Shown here: positions 1 through 7,415 of the stretch, piece after piece
Position numbering within the stretch: position 1 is the first letter of the stretch
Layout: the number at the start of each line of letters is the position of its first letter
Source of the DNA: an uncultured Chromatiales bacterium
GTDB taxonomy: Bacteria; Pseudomonadota; Gammaproteobacteria; Steroidobacterales; GCA-2729495
DNA length: 16,439 bases
Assembly: GCA_913058165.1 (NCBI GenBank)
Contig: CAJXQV010000003.1
Location: forward strand, 1-16,439
Direction of reading: 5' to 3'
Translations under genes and position numbers: made by a program
The notes under the pieces: model-generated
Seen by the model: only the letters and a program-made list of their open reading frames with translations
Told to the model about the DNA's origin: nothing
Databases searched by the model: none

Positions 1-48
1 TCTACACAGAGTAGATCGTCGGCAGCGTCAGATGTGTATAAGAGACAG
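1..48 (+). other. Illumina Nextera P5/Read 1 adapter (artifact)
   Basis: This is synthetic sequence, not genome. Bases 1-7 match the end of the P5 oligo. Bases 8-15 (AGAGTAGA) fit an 8-base i5 index and match, from memory, Nextera index 504. Bases 16-29 are TCGTCGGCAGCGTC, and 30-48 are the 19-bp Tn5 mosaic end AGATGTGTATAAGAGACAG. Genomic sequence starts at 49. The adapter adds a false GTG start (34-36) in frame with the truncated first gene. Confidence 0.99.
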
Positions 49-822
49 CTTCAGGCCATTCCCGGTTTCGCAAATGCCACGATCGATGGCCGACTCGCCT
101 GTGGTATTACCGGCGAGACATTTCTGGTGAACAGCGGTGGTGAAGAACAGTATGTATTAAGGCTGCGTTTTCCTGGTGCCAAACTATTTGTCACCGACCC
201 CTTTGCCGAGTATCGCTTATCCCTATTAGCCTATCAGGCAGGCCTTGCTCCCGAGCCTGTCTATTGCTGTGCGGACGGAGAGTATTCGTTGCGTCGCTAT
301 TTGCCCGGTAACGTATGGAGTGAAGCAGATTTACACGCTGATGGTGGCAGCCGGGCTTTGGGTTCATTGCTTGCCCGAGTCCATCAATTGCCGGTTAGCG
401 GCGCTTCTGACGGTTGGGCGGAACAGGCGCTGCTGCGTTATAGCTCAGCAATCAGTCATGATGTGTCGGCAGTTCTTGCTGCCGGACTCGCAGCATTGGC
501 TGATCTTGGACGCTTGCCTGCGTTAAATGCTGTCTGTCACGGCGATGTTGTTTGCGGCAATGTGCTCGATTCTGGCGGCTCATTGCGTCTGATTGACTGG
601 GAGTATGCACGTATTGCAGACCCTTACTTCGACCTAGCTGCCGTATCGCGTCACCACCAGCTGGATGCCGAGGCATCCGCTGAGCTGCTTGATGCTTATG
701 GCGCGGTCATGGGTAATGAGCCCAGTCAGCACCGCTTAACGGGCTGGTTGAGTTATTACGACGCGCTCGAGGCGTTGTGGCTATTGGCTCTTCAGTCGCA
801 GAGGCCAATTCAGTCTGTGTAA
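49..822 (+). CDS. APH/choline-kinase-fold phosphotransferase, 5'-truncated
   Basis: This is the C-terminal 257 residues of a small-molecule kinase of the aminoglycoside phosphotransferase/choline kinase/thiamine kinase superfamily, which moves the ATP gamma-phosphate to a hydroxyl on a small substrate in the cytoplasm. Counting from base 49, the catalytic-loop signature HGDVVCGN is at about residues 164-171 (Asp166 putative base, Asn171 metal ligand). The metal-binding Asp183 lies in IDWEYA, followed by DPYFDLA, the usual family ending. An N-lobe strand with VLRLRF appears near the start. Family members are about 260-300 residues, so only a short N-terminal piece is probably missing. The substrate cannot be read from the sequence; choline, ethanolamine, thiamine or a sugar are all possible. 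A hairpin follows 11 bases after the stop, and a 286-base gap separates it from the polysaccharide genes, so it is probably a separate transcription unit. Confidence 0.85.
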   Translation, partial: LQAIPGFANATIDGRLACGITGETFLVNSGGEEQYVLRLRFPGAKLFVTDPFAEYRLSLLAYQAGLAPEPVYCCADGEYSLRRYLPGNVWSEADLHADGGSRALGSLLARVHQLPVSGASDGWAEQALLRYSSAISHDVSAVLAAGLAALADLGRLPALNAVCHGDVVCGNVLDSGGSLRLIDWEYARIADPYFDLAAVSRHHQLDAEASAELLDAYGAVMGNEPSQHRLTGWLSYYDALEALWLLALQSQRPIQSV

Positions 823-833
823 AAGTGCGGCTC

Positions 834-852
834 CCGCAGGTATTTCCTGCGG
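834..852 (+). terminator. Hairpin after the phosphotransferase, possible terminator
   Basis: CCGCAGG (834-840) and CCTGCGG (846-852) form a perfect 7-bp GC-rich stem with the 5-base loop TATTT, starting 11 bases after the TAA stop. No run of T follows on the + strand (ATTAAAGG), so as an intrinsic terminator it is incomplete. It may instead stabilise the 3' end of the mRNA. Confidence 0.45.
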
Positions 853-918
853 ATTAAAGGCTGCTTGTGAAAGGGTTCTTGATAATCAGGGTATAACACT
901 CAAATTTCTTGAATTAGT

Positions 919-937
919 TGCTAGAATGATTGTCATT
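919..937 (+). promoter_or_regulatory. Candidate extended -10 promoter with overlapping Fur-like palindrome
   Basis: TGCTAGAAT (919-927) fits an extended -10 (TGn plus TAGAAT, 5 of 6 to TATAAT), but no good -35 lies 16-18 bases upstream. AATGATTGTCATT (925-937) is an AATGA-N3-TCATT palindrome that matches the core of the Fur-box consensus (AATGATAATCATT) at 11 of 13 positions. It would sit on the start region of this promoter. If used, the promoter leaves a leader of about 175 bases before the chain-length gene. Both calls are by eye and weak. Confidence 0.25.
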
Positions 938-961
938 AGTAATGTTGGGGGTTGGGGTAGT

Positions 962-1016
962 TCACAGTTTTAGACGATTTATTGCATTGCATTGTGAAAG
1001 TTTGTGATAGGTCACA
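962..1016. promoter_or_regulatory. Cluster of TGTGA/TCACA half-sites upstream of the polysaccharide operon
   Basis: Half-sites occur at 962-966 (TCACA), 993-997 (TGTGA), 1003-1007 (TGTGA) and 1012-1016 (TCACA), with another TGTGA at 866-870. The two TGTGA copies at 993 and 1003 are exactly 10 bp apart, one helical turn. The last pair forms the palindrome TGTGATAGGTCACA (1003-1016) with a 4-bp centre. The half-site is that of CRP-family regulators, but canonical CRP spacing is 6 bp, so the regulator is unknown. The rest of 823-1108 holds no gene I can support. Confidence 0.35.
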
Positions 1017-1108
1017 TTCCCGAGTCGCTGGCACGGGTACATTTGCTTATGTCATAAGAGAGTGATTCAGATGTTTTCAGCGACAATTTAGGTAGAGATA
1101 TTTCAGCT

Positions 1109-2854
1109 ATGGCTCAGCAAGCTCAACAAATAAAAAGTTTCGGCGATCATTACGCAGGCTTCTTGCGGCACCTAAAGCTAGGTGGAGCAACCTTCGCTGC
1201 GATATTGCTTGTGGGTTTGGCTGTCGCCTTCTCGTTGCCCGATATGTACCGGTCAACCGCCTTAATTATGATCGAAGAGCAGGACATTCCTTCGAGCCTC
1301 GTACAAACCACCGTTACCGTTTATGCAACCCGTCAGATTACATCGCTGAATGAACGCATCCTGACCACCAGTAATCTGGTGAACTTCATTGAGAAGTTCG
1401 ATCTTTATGCGGATGAGCGTAAAAGCACCCCTGCTCGTTTACTGGCATCTAAGGTTAAAGAGCGTATCGGAATAAACTTTATTAATGCCGAAGCAACGAC
1501 GCCTTCGGGCGGATTGGGAAGTTATGTATCGGCATTTTCTGTTGCATTTCAGGATGAAGATCCGGAGAAGGCCCAGGAAGTTGCTAGTGAGTTGGTGTCC
1601 TTGTACATGGAAGAGAATCTTCGGGCCCGCACTGAGGCAACTGTCGAAACCAAAGACTTTCTTGATGGTGAGGTGGACATATTAGATCGTCAGGTTGCGG
1701 CGTTAGAAACGCGGCTTGCAGAATTTAAGGAAGTTAATGCGGATAGCCTGCCGTCATTGAATATGGTCAACCTGCAAATGATGCAGCGCGTAGACTCTCG
1801 GTTGCTGGAGGTTGAGCGCCGTCTATTTAGTACTGAAGAGAATGGCATTTCAATCGCTGCGCAATTGGCAACGGTTAAACCAAGCCAGCCTACGCGGTTG
1901 GCCGATGGCCAGATGGTAATGAGTCCTGCTGACCAGCTAGAAGCGCTTAAAACCCAGCTAACCATGATTCAGGGTCGGTATAGTGTTGATCATCCTGATG
2001 TCATTAAAGTCCGTGCCGATATCGCCGCACTTCAGACTCGCTTTGGTCTTGATGTTGAACCGGCGCAGTTGCAAGAACAATTGGTTGCTACCCGCGCAGA
2101 ACTGGCTAAGGCAGAAGAGGTTTATGGTGATGATTACCCCGATGTTATAAATCTTAAGGTAAGACTCGCCGAGCTTATGGAGGCGCAGCGCCAATATGAT
2201 CAGAACACGATCGACAGCGTTGTTAAGCCAGACAACCCTGCTTATATACAGCTTGAGGCACAGCTCAGTGGACTCGAAGTTGATGAGAGGGGTCTTAAGG
2301 CTGAGCGTGCTGAGTTACGTGGGAAGCTCGCCGATTATGAGCAACGCCTGATGCGCACACCACAGGTGGAGCGACAAATGGCCGCGTTGTCGCGTGAACT
2401 GAACTCAGTTTCAAACCGCTATTGGGTGCTGCGCGATAAACAGTTTGGTGCTCAGATGGGCCAGAACCTGGAGGCGCAGTCGAAAGGCGAACGATTTGCT
2501 CTTGTCGAACCTGCTGCCGTGCCCTTGAGGCCGTTTGGTCCGGATCGTTTCGCCATTATTCTGCTGTCAGTTCTTGTGGGCCTTGTTTTTGGTTTAGGCG
2601 CTACACAGGTTGCGGATGCGGCGGATGATGCAATCTACAACTCCGCAGCAATTGAGGCGGTGCAGGGAACGCCCCCGATTGTTGAAGTTCCGTTTATTGT
2701 AGCCACAGATAGTGTCGTCGGTATAGTCTCTCCCAAGATGATTATGTTTGGATCAATACCCCTAGGGATTATTATTGTGCTCCTCGGGCTGCACTTTTTG
2801 GTGAAACCGCTTGACGTTATTTTCTTCGCATTTATGCGTGCTATAGGCTTCTAA
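1109..2854 (+). CDS. Wzz/GumC-type polysaccharide chain-length determinant (PCP)
   Basis: This inner-membrane polysaccharide co-polymerase sets chain length and couples polymerisation to export. The 581-residue protein has a first membrane segment at about 27-44 and the Wzz-domain region after it. A long periplasmic helical/coiled-coil part rich in Glu, Leu, Ala and Arg spans about 180-420. The pre-membrane proline motif EPAAVPLRPFGPDR is followed by a second membrane segment at about 481-499. Unlike proteins with a fused BY kinase, it carries no Walker motifs; it ends in an extra hydrophobic segment at about 546-563 and a short basic tail. The separate kinase follows 10 bases downstream, as in exosortase-locus polysaccharide systems. 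The ATG start has only a distant Shine-Dalgarno (GAG at 1095-1097). It is probably the first gene of the operon reading to 7402. Confidence 0.9.
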   Translation: MAQQAQQIKSFGDHYAGFLRHLKLGGATFAAILLVGLAVAFSLPDMYRSTALIMIEEQDIPSSLVQTTVTVYATRQITSLNERILTTSNLVNFIEKFDLYADERKSTPARLLASKVKERIGINFINAEATTPSGGLGSYVSAFSVAFQDEDPEKAQEVASELVSLYMEENLRARTEATVETKDFLDGEVDILDRQVAALETRLAEFKEVNADSLPSLNMVNLQMMQRVDSRLLEVERRLFSTEENGISIAAQLATVKPSQPTRLADGQMVMSPADQLEALKTQLTMIQGRYSVDHPDVIKVRADIAALQTRFGLDVEPAQLQEQLVATRAELAKAEEVYGDDYPDVINLKVRLAELMEAQRQYDQNTIDSVVKPDNPAYIQLEAQLSGLEVDERGLKAERAELRGKLADYEQRLMRTPQVERQMAALSRELNSVSNRYWVLRDKQFGAQMGQNLEAQSKGERFALVEPAAVPLRPFGPDRFAIILLSVLVGLVFGLGATQVADAADDAIYNSAAIEAVQGTPPIVEVPFIVATDSVVGIVSPKMIMFGSIPLGIIIVLLGLHFLVKPLDVIFFAFMRAIGF

Positions 2855-2864
2855 GGAGTCATTA

Positions 2865-3773
2865 ATGGAACGTATTCGACAAGCGCTTGAACAAGCTGAA
2901 ATCGATCGCCAGAAAGCTGGTGTTTCGGAGAAGCCTGCCGAGCCAAAAACTGAAGCAGCTGTAGCCGCAAACGAACCTGTTGGGTCTCAGAAATCAATTA
3001 TCCATGGCTCGTCAGGCACCGGATCATCAATCAGTGTCGGTGTGGAAGGTCCTTCATCCCCAGACTCTGGTCTTATTTATACGCGCACACGATGTATTGA
3101 TGTGAGTCCCAGCCTATATCGTGAAAAGAATATTGTTGCAGCATTGCCCGGGCACGAGCTGCAGGATACCTACCGGATGCTGCGCACGCGTATTAACAAG
3201 GTTATGCGTGCCAATGGCTGGAAAATGATCATGGTTACCGGAGCGCATCGGGGCGCTGGTAAGTCTATGACAGCGGTTAACCTCGCCGTAGCGATGTCGA
3301 TGGACGTGAATAGCTATGTCATGTTGGTTGATGCCGATCTTCGTCAGCCTAGTATTCATGACTACTTTGGTTACCAGCCGGAACTTGGTTTTGGCGACTA
3401 TTTGAAAGATGGCGCGCCAATTGAAGACATGCTATTTCACCCGAATGAGCTGGACCGGTTGGTTGTGCTGCCGGGCAAAGGCCGGATAGAAAATTCTGCC
3501 GAAATGCTCGCATCGCCTCGTGCAGAAGCAGCCGCCGCAGAATTTAAAACCCGTTATGTCAATCGCGTTGTTATTGTGGATGCGCCACCGATATTAAATT
3601 CAGATGATGTGGTGGTTACAGACGGTTACGTAGATGCAGTTCTGCTGGTTGCCGAAGCAGGTGTTACTAAACGCGAAGAGTTGCAAGAGTGTTTGCGTGT
3701 TCTGGGCAAAATTCCTGTTTTGGGCACGGTGCTTAACAAATCGACGAACTTCAAAGCAAAAGAGCGCTCCTAG
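2865..3773 (+). CDS. CpsD/CapB-type tyrosine autokinase (exosortase-locus type)
   Basis: This is a cytoplasmic P-loop BY-kinase that partners the preceding Wzz protein and controls polymer length through ATP-dependent autophosphorylation cycles. The 302-residue protein begins with a helical segment (MERIRQALEQAEIDRQ) and then a low-complexity linker to about residue 75. Walker A is GAHRGAGKS at 126-134, Walker A' is MLVDADLR at 153-160, and Walker B is VVIVDAPP with Asp239. The tail after Walker B holds a single Tyr (in DGYVD) and ends in a Lys-rich NKSTNFKAKERS. The C-terminal Tyr cluster typical of CpsD/Wzc is therefore absent, and other Tyr residues, or no autophosphorylation, must be considered. 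A perfect TAAGGAG Shine-Dalgarno (2852-2858) includes the upstream stop codon, and ATG follows 6 bases later. This indicates translational coupling. Confidence 0.9.
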   Translation: MERIRQALEQAEIDRQKAGVSEKPAEPKTEAAVAANEPVGSQKSIIHGSSGTGSSISVGVEGPSSPDSGLIYTRTRCIDVSPSLYREKNIVAALPGHELQDTYRMLRTRINKVMRANGWKMIMVTGAHRGAGKSMTAVNLAVAMSMDVNSYVMLVDADLRQPSIHDYFGYQPELGFGDYLKDGAPIEDMLFHPNELDRLVVLPGKGRIENSAEMLASPRAEAAAAEFKTRYVNRVVIVDAPPILNSDDVVVTDGYVDAVLLVAEAGVTKREELQECLRVLGKIPVLGTVLNKSTNFKAKERS

Positions 3774-3778
3774 GAGCG
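3765..3778. repeat. 14-bp perfect palindrome over stop codon and next Shine-Dalgarno
   Basis: CGCTCCTAGGAGCG is its own reverse complement. It contains the TAG stop of the autokinase gene (3771-3773) and the AGGAG (3772-3776) that serves the ATPase start at 3789. As RNA, a 5-bp stem with loop CTAG would hide part of the ribosome site until a ribosome reaches the autokinase stop. The pairing is seen; the coupling role is inferred. Confidence 0.5.
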
Positions 3779-3788
3779 AACTGAACCG

Positions 3789-4670
3789 ATGTACGAACAA
3801 TACTATGGTTTTAGTGAGCGGCCTTTTGCATTGCTGCCAGACCCTGCCTTCCTGTATTTGTCTCAGGATCATGGTATGGCGCTCACGCTATTGCGTTATA
3901 GCCTGATGAACAAACAGGGCTTTACCGTTATTACCGGTGAGGTTGGTGCGGGCAAAACGACGCTTATCAATCGTCTCTTAAGTGAAATGGGTGATGAGCT
4001 GACGGTTGGGCTGATTAACTTTACGCATAACGCGTTCGGTGAACTGTCTGAATGGGTGCTGATGGCATTCGGTCTCGATTACAAGAATAAGAGCAAGGTT
4101 GAGATTTACGATGATTTCGTCACCTTTCTGATAAAAGAATACAGTGAGGGCCGTCGTGTGGTTCTGGTGATCGATGAGGCTCAGAACATGGAGCCGCGGG
4201 TGCTTGAAGAGGTCCGTATGCTTTCCAACGTGAATGCACAGAAGGACTACCTGCTGCATCTGATTCTGGTTGGTCAGCCCGAGTTGCGAACCATGTTGCA
4301 GCGCCCTGAGTTGCGCCAGTTGACGCAGCGGGTGTCTGTTTATTATCACGTGGGTGAGCTGTCGCTGGTTGAAACTAACGCCTATATTAACCATCGAATT
4401 CAAGTGGTTGGCGGGGCCGTTGACCTGTTTTCGGATGATTCGGTCGAATTAATCTGGAATGCGAGCAAGGGTGTTCCCCGTATCATCAATACTCTATGCG
4501 ACCTTGCGTTAGTTTATGGTTATTCAGCGGCGCGCCCGACGATTACTGAAGAAACGGTAAATGAGGTTTTGGCAGACCGCAGCAAGATGAGTTTGTTGCC
4601 CGCCGATGCCCCGCCACCTGATGCAGAGCCAGCTTTAAGCTCAGTTCCCGGGGCGCCTGAAAAATACTAA
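3789..4670 (+). CDS. ExeA-like AAA ATPase, exosortase/PEP-CTERM-locus type
   Basis: This 293-residue cytoplasmic AAA ATPase resembles the GspA/ExeA ATPase domain and the secretion-type ATPase found in exosortase exopolysaccharide loci. The N-terminus YEQYYGFSERPFALLPDP is the family signature. Walker A is GEVGAGKTT at 50-58. Walker B is VVLVIDEAQNM, with Asp129 and Glu130. The sensor-like strand LHLILVGQPEL and a C-terminal helical lid with GVPRIINTLCDLAL follow. It has no membrane segment or peptidoglycan-binding domain, unlike full-length ExeA, and ends in a Pro/Ala-rich tail. Its exact job in the exosortase system is unknown. It lies 15 bases after the autokinase gene, with AGGAG at 3772-3776. 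Confidence 0.9.
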   Translation: MYEQYYGFSERPFALLPDPAFLYLSQDHGMALTLLRYSLMNKQGFTVITGEVGAGKTTLINRLLSEMGDELTVGLINFTHNAFGELSEWVLMAFGLDYKNKSKVEIYDDFVTFLIKEYSEGRRVVLVIDEAQNMEPRVLEEVRMLSNVNAQKDYLLHLILVGQPELRTMLQRPELRQLTQRVSVYYHVGELSLVETNAYINHRIQVVGGAVDLFSDDSVELIWNASKGVPRIINTLCDLALVYGYSAARPTITEETVNEVLADRSKMSLLPADAPPPDAEPALSSVPGAPEKY

Positions 4671-4689
4671 GGCATTACTTCGTATTGTC

Positions 4690-4757
4690 TTCTGTCGGAG
4701 TTCGGATAGATGAGCATAGTTGACGGCAGAGAGTTTAGGATCCCCAGTCCGACAGAA
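4690..4757 (+). promoter_or_regulatory. Long-range inverted repeat that can hide the polymerase Shine-Dalgarno
   Basis: TTCTGTCGGA (4690-4699) is the exact reverse complement of TCCGACAGAA (4748-4757), a 10-bp match with a 48-base loop. The first arm includes most of the GGAG Shine-Dalgarno (4697-4700); the second arm lies inside about codons 13-16 of the same gene. In mRNA this would close the ribosome site and the ATG at 4710 into a loop. A 10-bp match at this distance can occur about once by chance in 16 kb, so position is the main argument. Confidence 0.35.
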
Positions 4758-6245
4758 ATGTTTTTGCTGGTTGCTGCAGTTTGGGCCGGGTTGTGCTTGG
4801 TGATCATGCTATTCAGTGAGCGCGTCCGCGCTATCCTGATACGCGCGAGTCGCACTGCTGCCGATCTCGTATCAGGTGGCGATCTTGAATCGTTGCTTCC
4901 CATCATTATGGTGACCGGCGTACTTGCAATCGCTAGCGCTTTCGCCGTATTTTCCAGGTGGGAGAAGGGCTTTATTGTTGCACTCTTAGTATCGTTTTCG
5001 TTCGCAGATTCAACTTGGGCAGCAGGCCATTATCTGGCTTTCGCCGTGAAGTATCTGGCAATTATTTATCTTGGCGCATTCGGTATTTTCTTCGCTTTTC
5101 GTAATTGGAATCGCGTGCATAGCCCTGTGCATTGGCTAGTGATCGCTTATTGCATCTGGATGGCGATCATCGTTATTTATTACGGTGGTCGTATCAATGA
5201 TATTTGGTACTTAGGAACCCAATTTACGCTGATGATTGCATTTGGCATTGGTTGGATGAGTCGTATCGATACGGTCGACAAGTTGATGTCATTCAATATT
5301 CTTATGGCTTACACCGCAATAGGAATTACGATGCTGCATATGCTGAGCCCCCTTGTAGCACCACAGGTGTTTGATGGCGGTCGTTTTATCTCGCAATTTA
5401 CTAATGCGACAGGCTTTGCGACAAGTTATGTGTTTTTTGTTATCTCGCTCGTATGGCTTGCCATTGTGCATCCGCAGCCCATGATACGGCGTTTAGCCAC
5501 AATCTTTGCTTTGTTTGGCGTGGTTATGATTGTGCTTTCGGGAACTCGTAATGCAACTGCGGCACTCGGTTGCGCCATTATTTTTCTAAGTATCGCGCTG
5601 CGCTCTAAGGTGGTGTTCTATGCGGCAGGTATTGCCGGTTTTGCGGCGCTGTCAGTGTTCCTTCTTGTTGGTGACAACGATGCTGTTACGAATATCAGCG
5701 GTAGGATGGCCAGCGTTAACAACACGCGTATCGAACTCTGGGAAGTCTATATACGGTCGACCTTTGAGCGACCGATTTTCGGCTGGGGGCCGGGTGGTCG
5801 GACCGGCGCGTACTATGGTAGTAGAGCCCAAGAATTGGCTGAGGCCTATACTTCTCGTGGCTTCGCTCCCGGTGTTCATAATGCGATTTTGGGTCAAACT
5901 GTCAGATTTGGCTACCTTGGCCTGGTCTTGTTTATCAGCCTCTTTGGTTATGCATTCTGGCGAGCCAAGGAAATTATTCTAAGTAAGGGTGTGCCGCAAT
6001 CCCTTAAGGTGGCGTACTCTCTCCCGGTGGCAATTTTGGTGACCTTATTTTTGGAGGGCGCTTTCGAAGACAATTTTTCGGCAGGCCGTGGTTCAATTGT
6101 CAACGTGCTGTTCGCCACAATGGTTATTCTAGTGGTTATGTTTGCTGATCGGATTAAAGATCATATTGCATCCGGGAGTTTATCCCCTGATGAGATGGAA
6201 GAGATCAAGCTGCCCGAACCACCTAAGAAGCTTGTGCATATTTAG
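4710..6245 (+). CDS. O-antigen ligase/Wzy polymerase-like membrane protein
   Basis: This polytopic inner-membrane protein of 511 residues belongs to the WaaL/Wzy superfamily, which joins undecaprenyl-linked oligosaccharides to each other or to an acceptor on the periplasmic side. About ten or more hydrophobic segments run from residue 17 to about 475. The SGTRN motif (Arg280) and the large periplasmic loop with GWGPGGRTG followed by HNAILGQTVRFGYLG (His390) are the family's recognisable conserved points. A charged cytoplasmic tail of about 30 residues ends in Pro/Lys. Sequence alone does not separate a polymerase from a ligase; the neighbouring Wzz-type gene favours polymerase. The ATG has GGAG 9 bases upstream. 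The gene starts 39 bases after the ATPase, in the same operon. Confidence 0.85.
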   Translation: MSIVDGREFRIPSPTEMFLLVAAVWAGLCLVIMLFSERVRAILIRASRTAADLVSGGDLESLLPIIMVTGVLAIASAFAVFSRWEKGFIVALLVSFSFADSTWAAGHYLAFAVKYLAIIYLGAFGIFFAFRNWNRVHSPVHWLVIAYCIWMAIIVIYYGGRINDIWYLGTQFTLMIAFGIGWMSRIDTVDKLMSFNILMAYTAIGITMLHMLSPLVAPQVFDGGRFISQFTNATGFATSYVFFVISLVWLAIVHPQPMIRRLATIFALFGVVMIVLSGTRNATAALGCAIIFLSIALRSKVVFYAAGIAGFAALSVFLLVGDNDAVTNISGRMASVNNTRIELWEVYIRSTFERPIFGWGPGGRTGAYYGSRAQELAEAYTSRGFAPGVHNAILGQTVRFGYLGLVLFISLFGYAFWRAKEIILSKGVPQSLKVAYSLPVAILVTLFLEGAFEDNFSAGRGSIVNVLFATMVILVVMFADRIKDHIASGSLSPDEMEEIKLPEPPKKLVHI

Positions 6246-6265
6246 GCCGGCAATTGAGCGCTGTT

Positions 6266-7402
6266 ATGGATGTGTTGGTAAATGCAACGACGCTGGTGAA
6301 AGGCGGCGGAATTCAGGTGGCAACCTCGTTTGTCGTTGAGGCGGAGAAGGCTGCTGCATCCGATATTCGTTGGCATTACTTGCTGTCTAAGGAGGTTGCG
6401 GCTGAGCTGTCTATTCTGGGGGTCAGTCCGAGTCGCGTTCACGTTCTTGATGGCTCTCCCGCCCGCAATAAAATCTATCGACAGCAGATATTGGAACTAG
6501 AGCAACGAATTTCCCCCGATGTGGTTTTCTCAGTTTTCGGTCCGGCATTTTTAAAATTTCGTTCGCCGCACCTGATGGGTTTGGGTAACGGCTGGATAAC
6601 TCATTCCACCTGGCTAGCGTTTAAGTCACTGGGTTCGATTGCAAAAATGTTAAAGCAGTTTGCCGGTTCAATTTATAAAGGTTACTGGGCATGCCAGGCA
6701 GACCGATGGGTCGTTGAGGCGGCTAATTCGCGGCTTGGTATGATTCGGCGTTTGCGGGTTTCTCCTGACGCAGTTGCAGTGGTGCCAAACTCTTGCGCCG
6801 CTCTGTTTGGCGAGGCTGAAGTGCCCGATGCTGAGTTTCCCGAGTTGGGCAAACCGGTTCAGTTGTTGTATTTGTCGGCTTGGTACGCACACAAGAATAT
6901 TCAGAGCATTCCCTATGTAGCGGCGGCATTAAAAGATATCGATCCGGCCCGTGAGATTAGCTTCGTGCTTACAATTCCCGATGATGAGCCCGGTCTTGAG
7001 CAGTTAAATGCCGATGCTGAACGTCTCGGCGTTACTCGGTACATCAACAACCGCGGTAGATTGTCTTTGGCAGATGCGGTGAAACTTTACGCCTCGGTGG
7101 ATGCTTGTTTTATGCCATCGTTACTCGAGACATTCTCTGCCAATTACCCTGAGGCCATGTCAACGGGCCGACCCTTAATAGCATCAGATCTGGATTTTGC
7201 CCGAGCTATTTGTGGCGATGCTGCCAAGTATTTTGCTGCTACCAGTCCGGTTGCCGCAGCAGAAAGTATTGTTGAGCTATTGCGCAGCCCCGATGAGTGG
7301 CGCCGACTTATTTTGGCTGGGAGGAGGGAGGTTGCTAAATTGCCTACGCCGGCAGAGAAATACGCGTGTTATGAGCAATTAATAAGAAAAACAGTGGCTT
7401 AG
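6266..7402 (+). CDS. GT4-family (group 1) glycosyltransferase
   Basis: This 378-residue GT-B retaining glycosyltransferase transfers a sugar from an NDP-sugar to the growing lipid-linked repeat unit at the inner face of the membrane. The N-terminal domain opens with MDVLVNATTLVKGGGIQVA, whose Gly-rich loop is typical of GT4 enzymes. The C-terminal domain has the LYLSAWYAHKNI strand and loop, a NRGRLSLADAVKLYASVD segment and the E-x7-E nucleotide-sugar motif at Glu288 and Glu296 in ETFSANYPE, followed by GRPLIASD. Donor and acceptor are unknown. I chose ATG at 6266 because the family begins directly at this strand; an in-frame TTG at 6254 would add four residues. It lies 20 bases after the polymerase gene and seems to end the first operon. 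Confidence 0.88.
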   Translation: MDVLVNATTLVKGGGIQVATSFVVEAEKAAASDIRWHYLLSKEVAAELSILGVSPSRVHVLDGSPARNKIYRQQILELEQRISPDVVFSVFGPAFLKFRSPHLMGLGNGWITHSTWLAFKSLGSIAKMLKQFAGSIYKGYWACQADRWVVEAANSRLGMIRRLRVSPDAVAVVPNSCAALFGEAEVPDAEFPELGKPVQLLYLSAWYAHKNIQSIPYVAAALKDIDPAREISFVLTIPDDEPGLEQLNADAERLGVTRYINNRGRLSLADAVKLYASVDACFMPSLLETFSANYPEAMSTGRPLIASDLDFARAICGDAAKYFAATSPVAAAESIVELLRSPDEWRRLILAGRREVAKLPTPAEKYACYEQLIRKTVA

Positions 7403-7415
7403 GTGTCCAGAGCAT

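Noticed and set aside
34..48. GTG start giving five extra N-terminal residues on the phosphotransferase
   Set aside because: These codons are the Tn5 mosaic end of the sequencing adapter, not genomic sequence.
1003..1016. TGTGATAGGTCACA as a canonical CRP site
   Set aside because: The centre is 4 bp instead of 6; kept only as an unassigned operator candidate.
1029..1048. TGGCAC...TTGCTT resembling a sigma-54 promoter before the chain-length gene
   Set aside because: GG (1030-1031) and GC (1045-1046) are 13 bases apart; RpoN requires 10, so the two halves are on the wrong helical phase.
3978..4403. 141-codon open frame on the minus strand
   Set aside because: It is antisense to the AAA ATPase Walker-containing region, with a His/Gln-rich composition typical of shadows.
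6254..6265. TTG start four codons upstream for the GT4 glycosyltransferase
   Set aside because: ATG at 6266 fits the conserved N-terminal strand of the family exactly; TTG remains possible but less likely.
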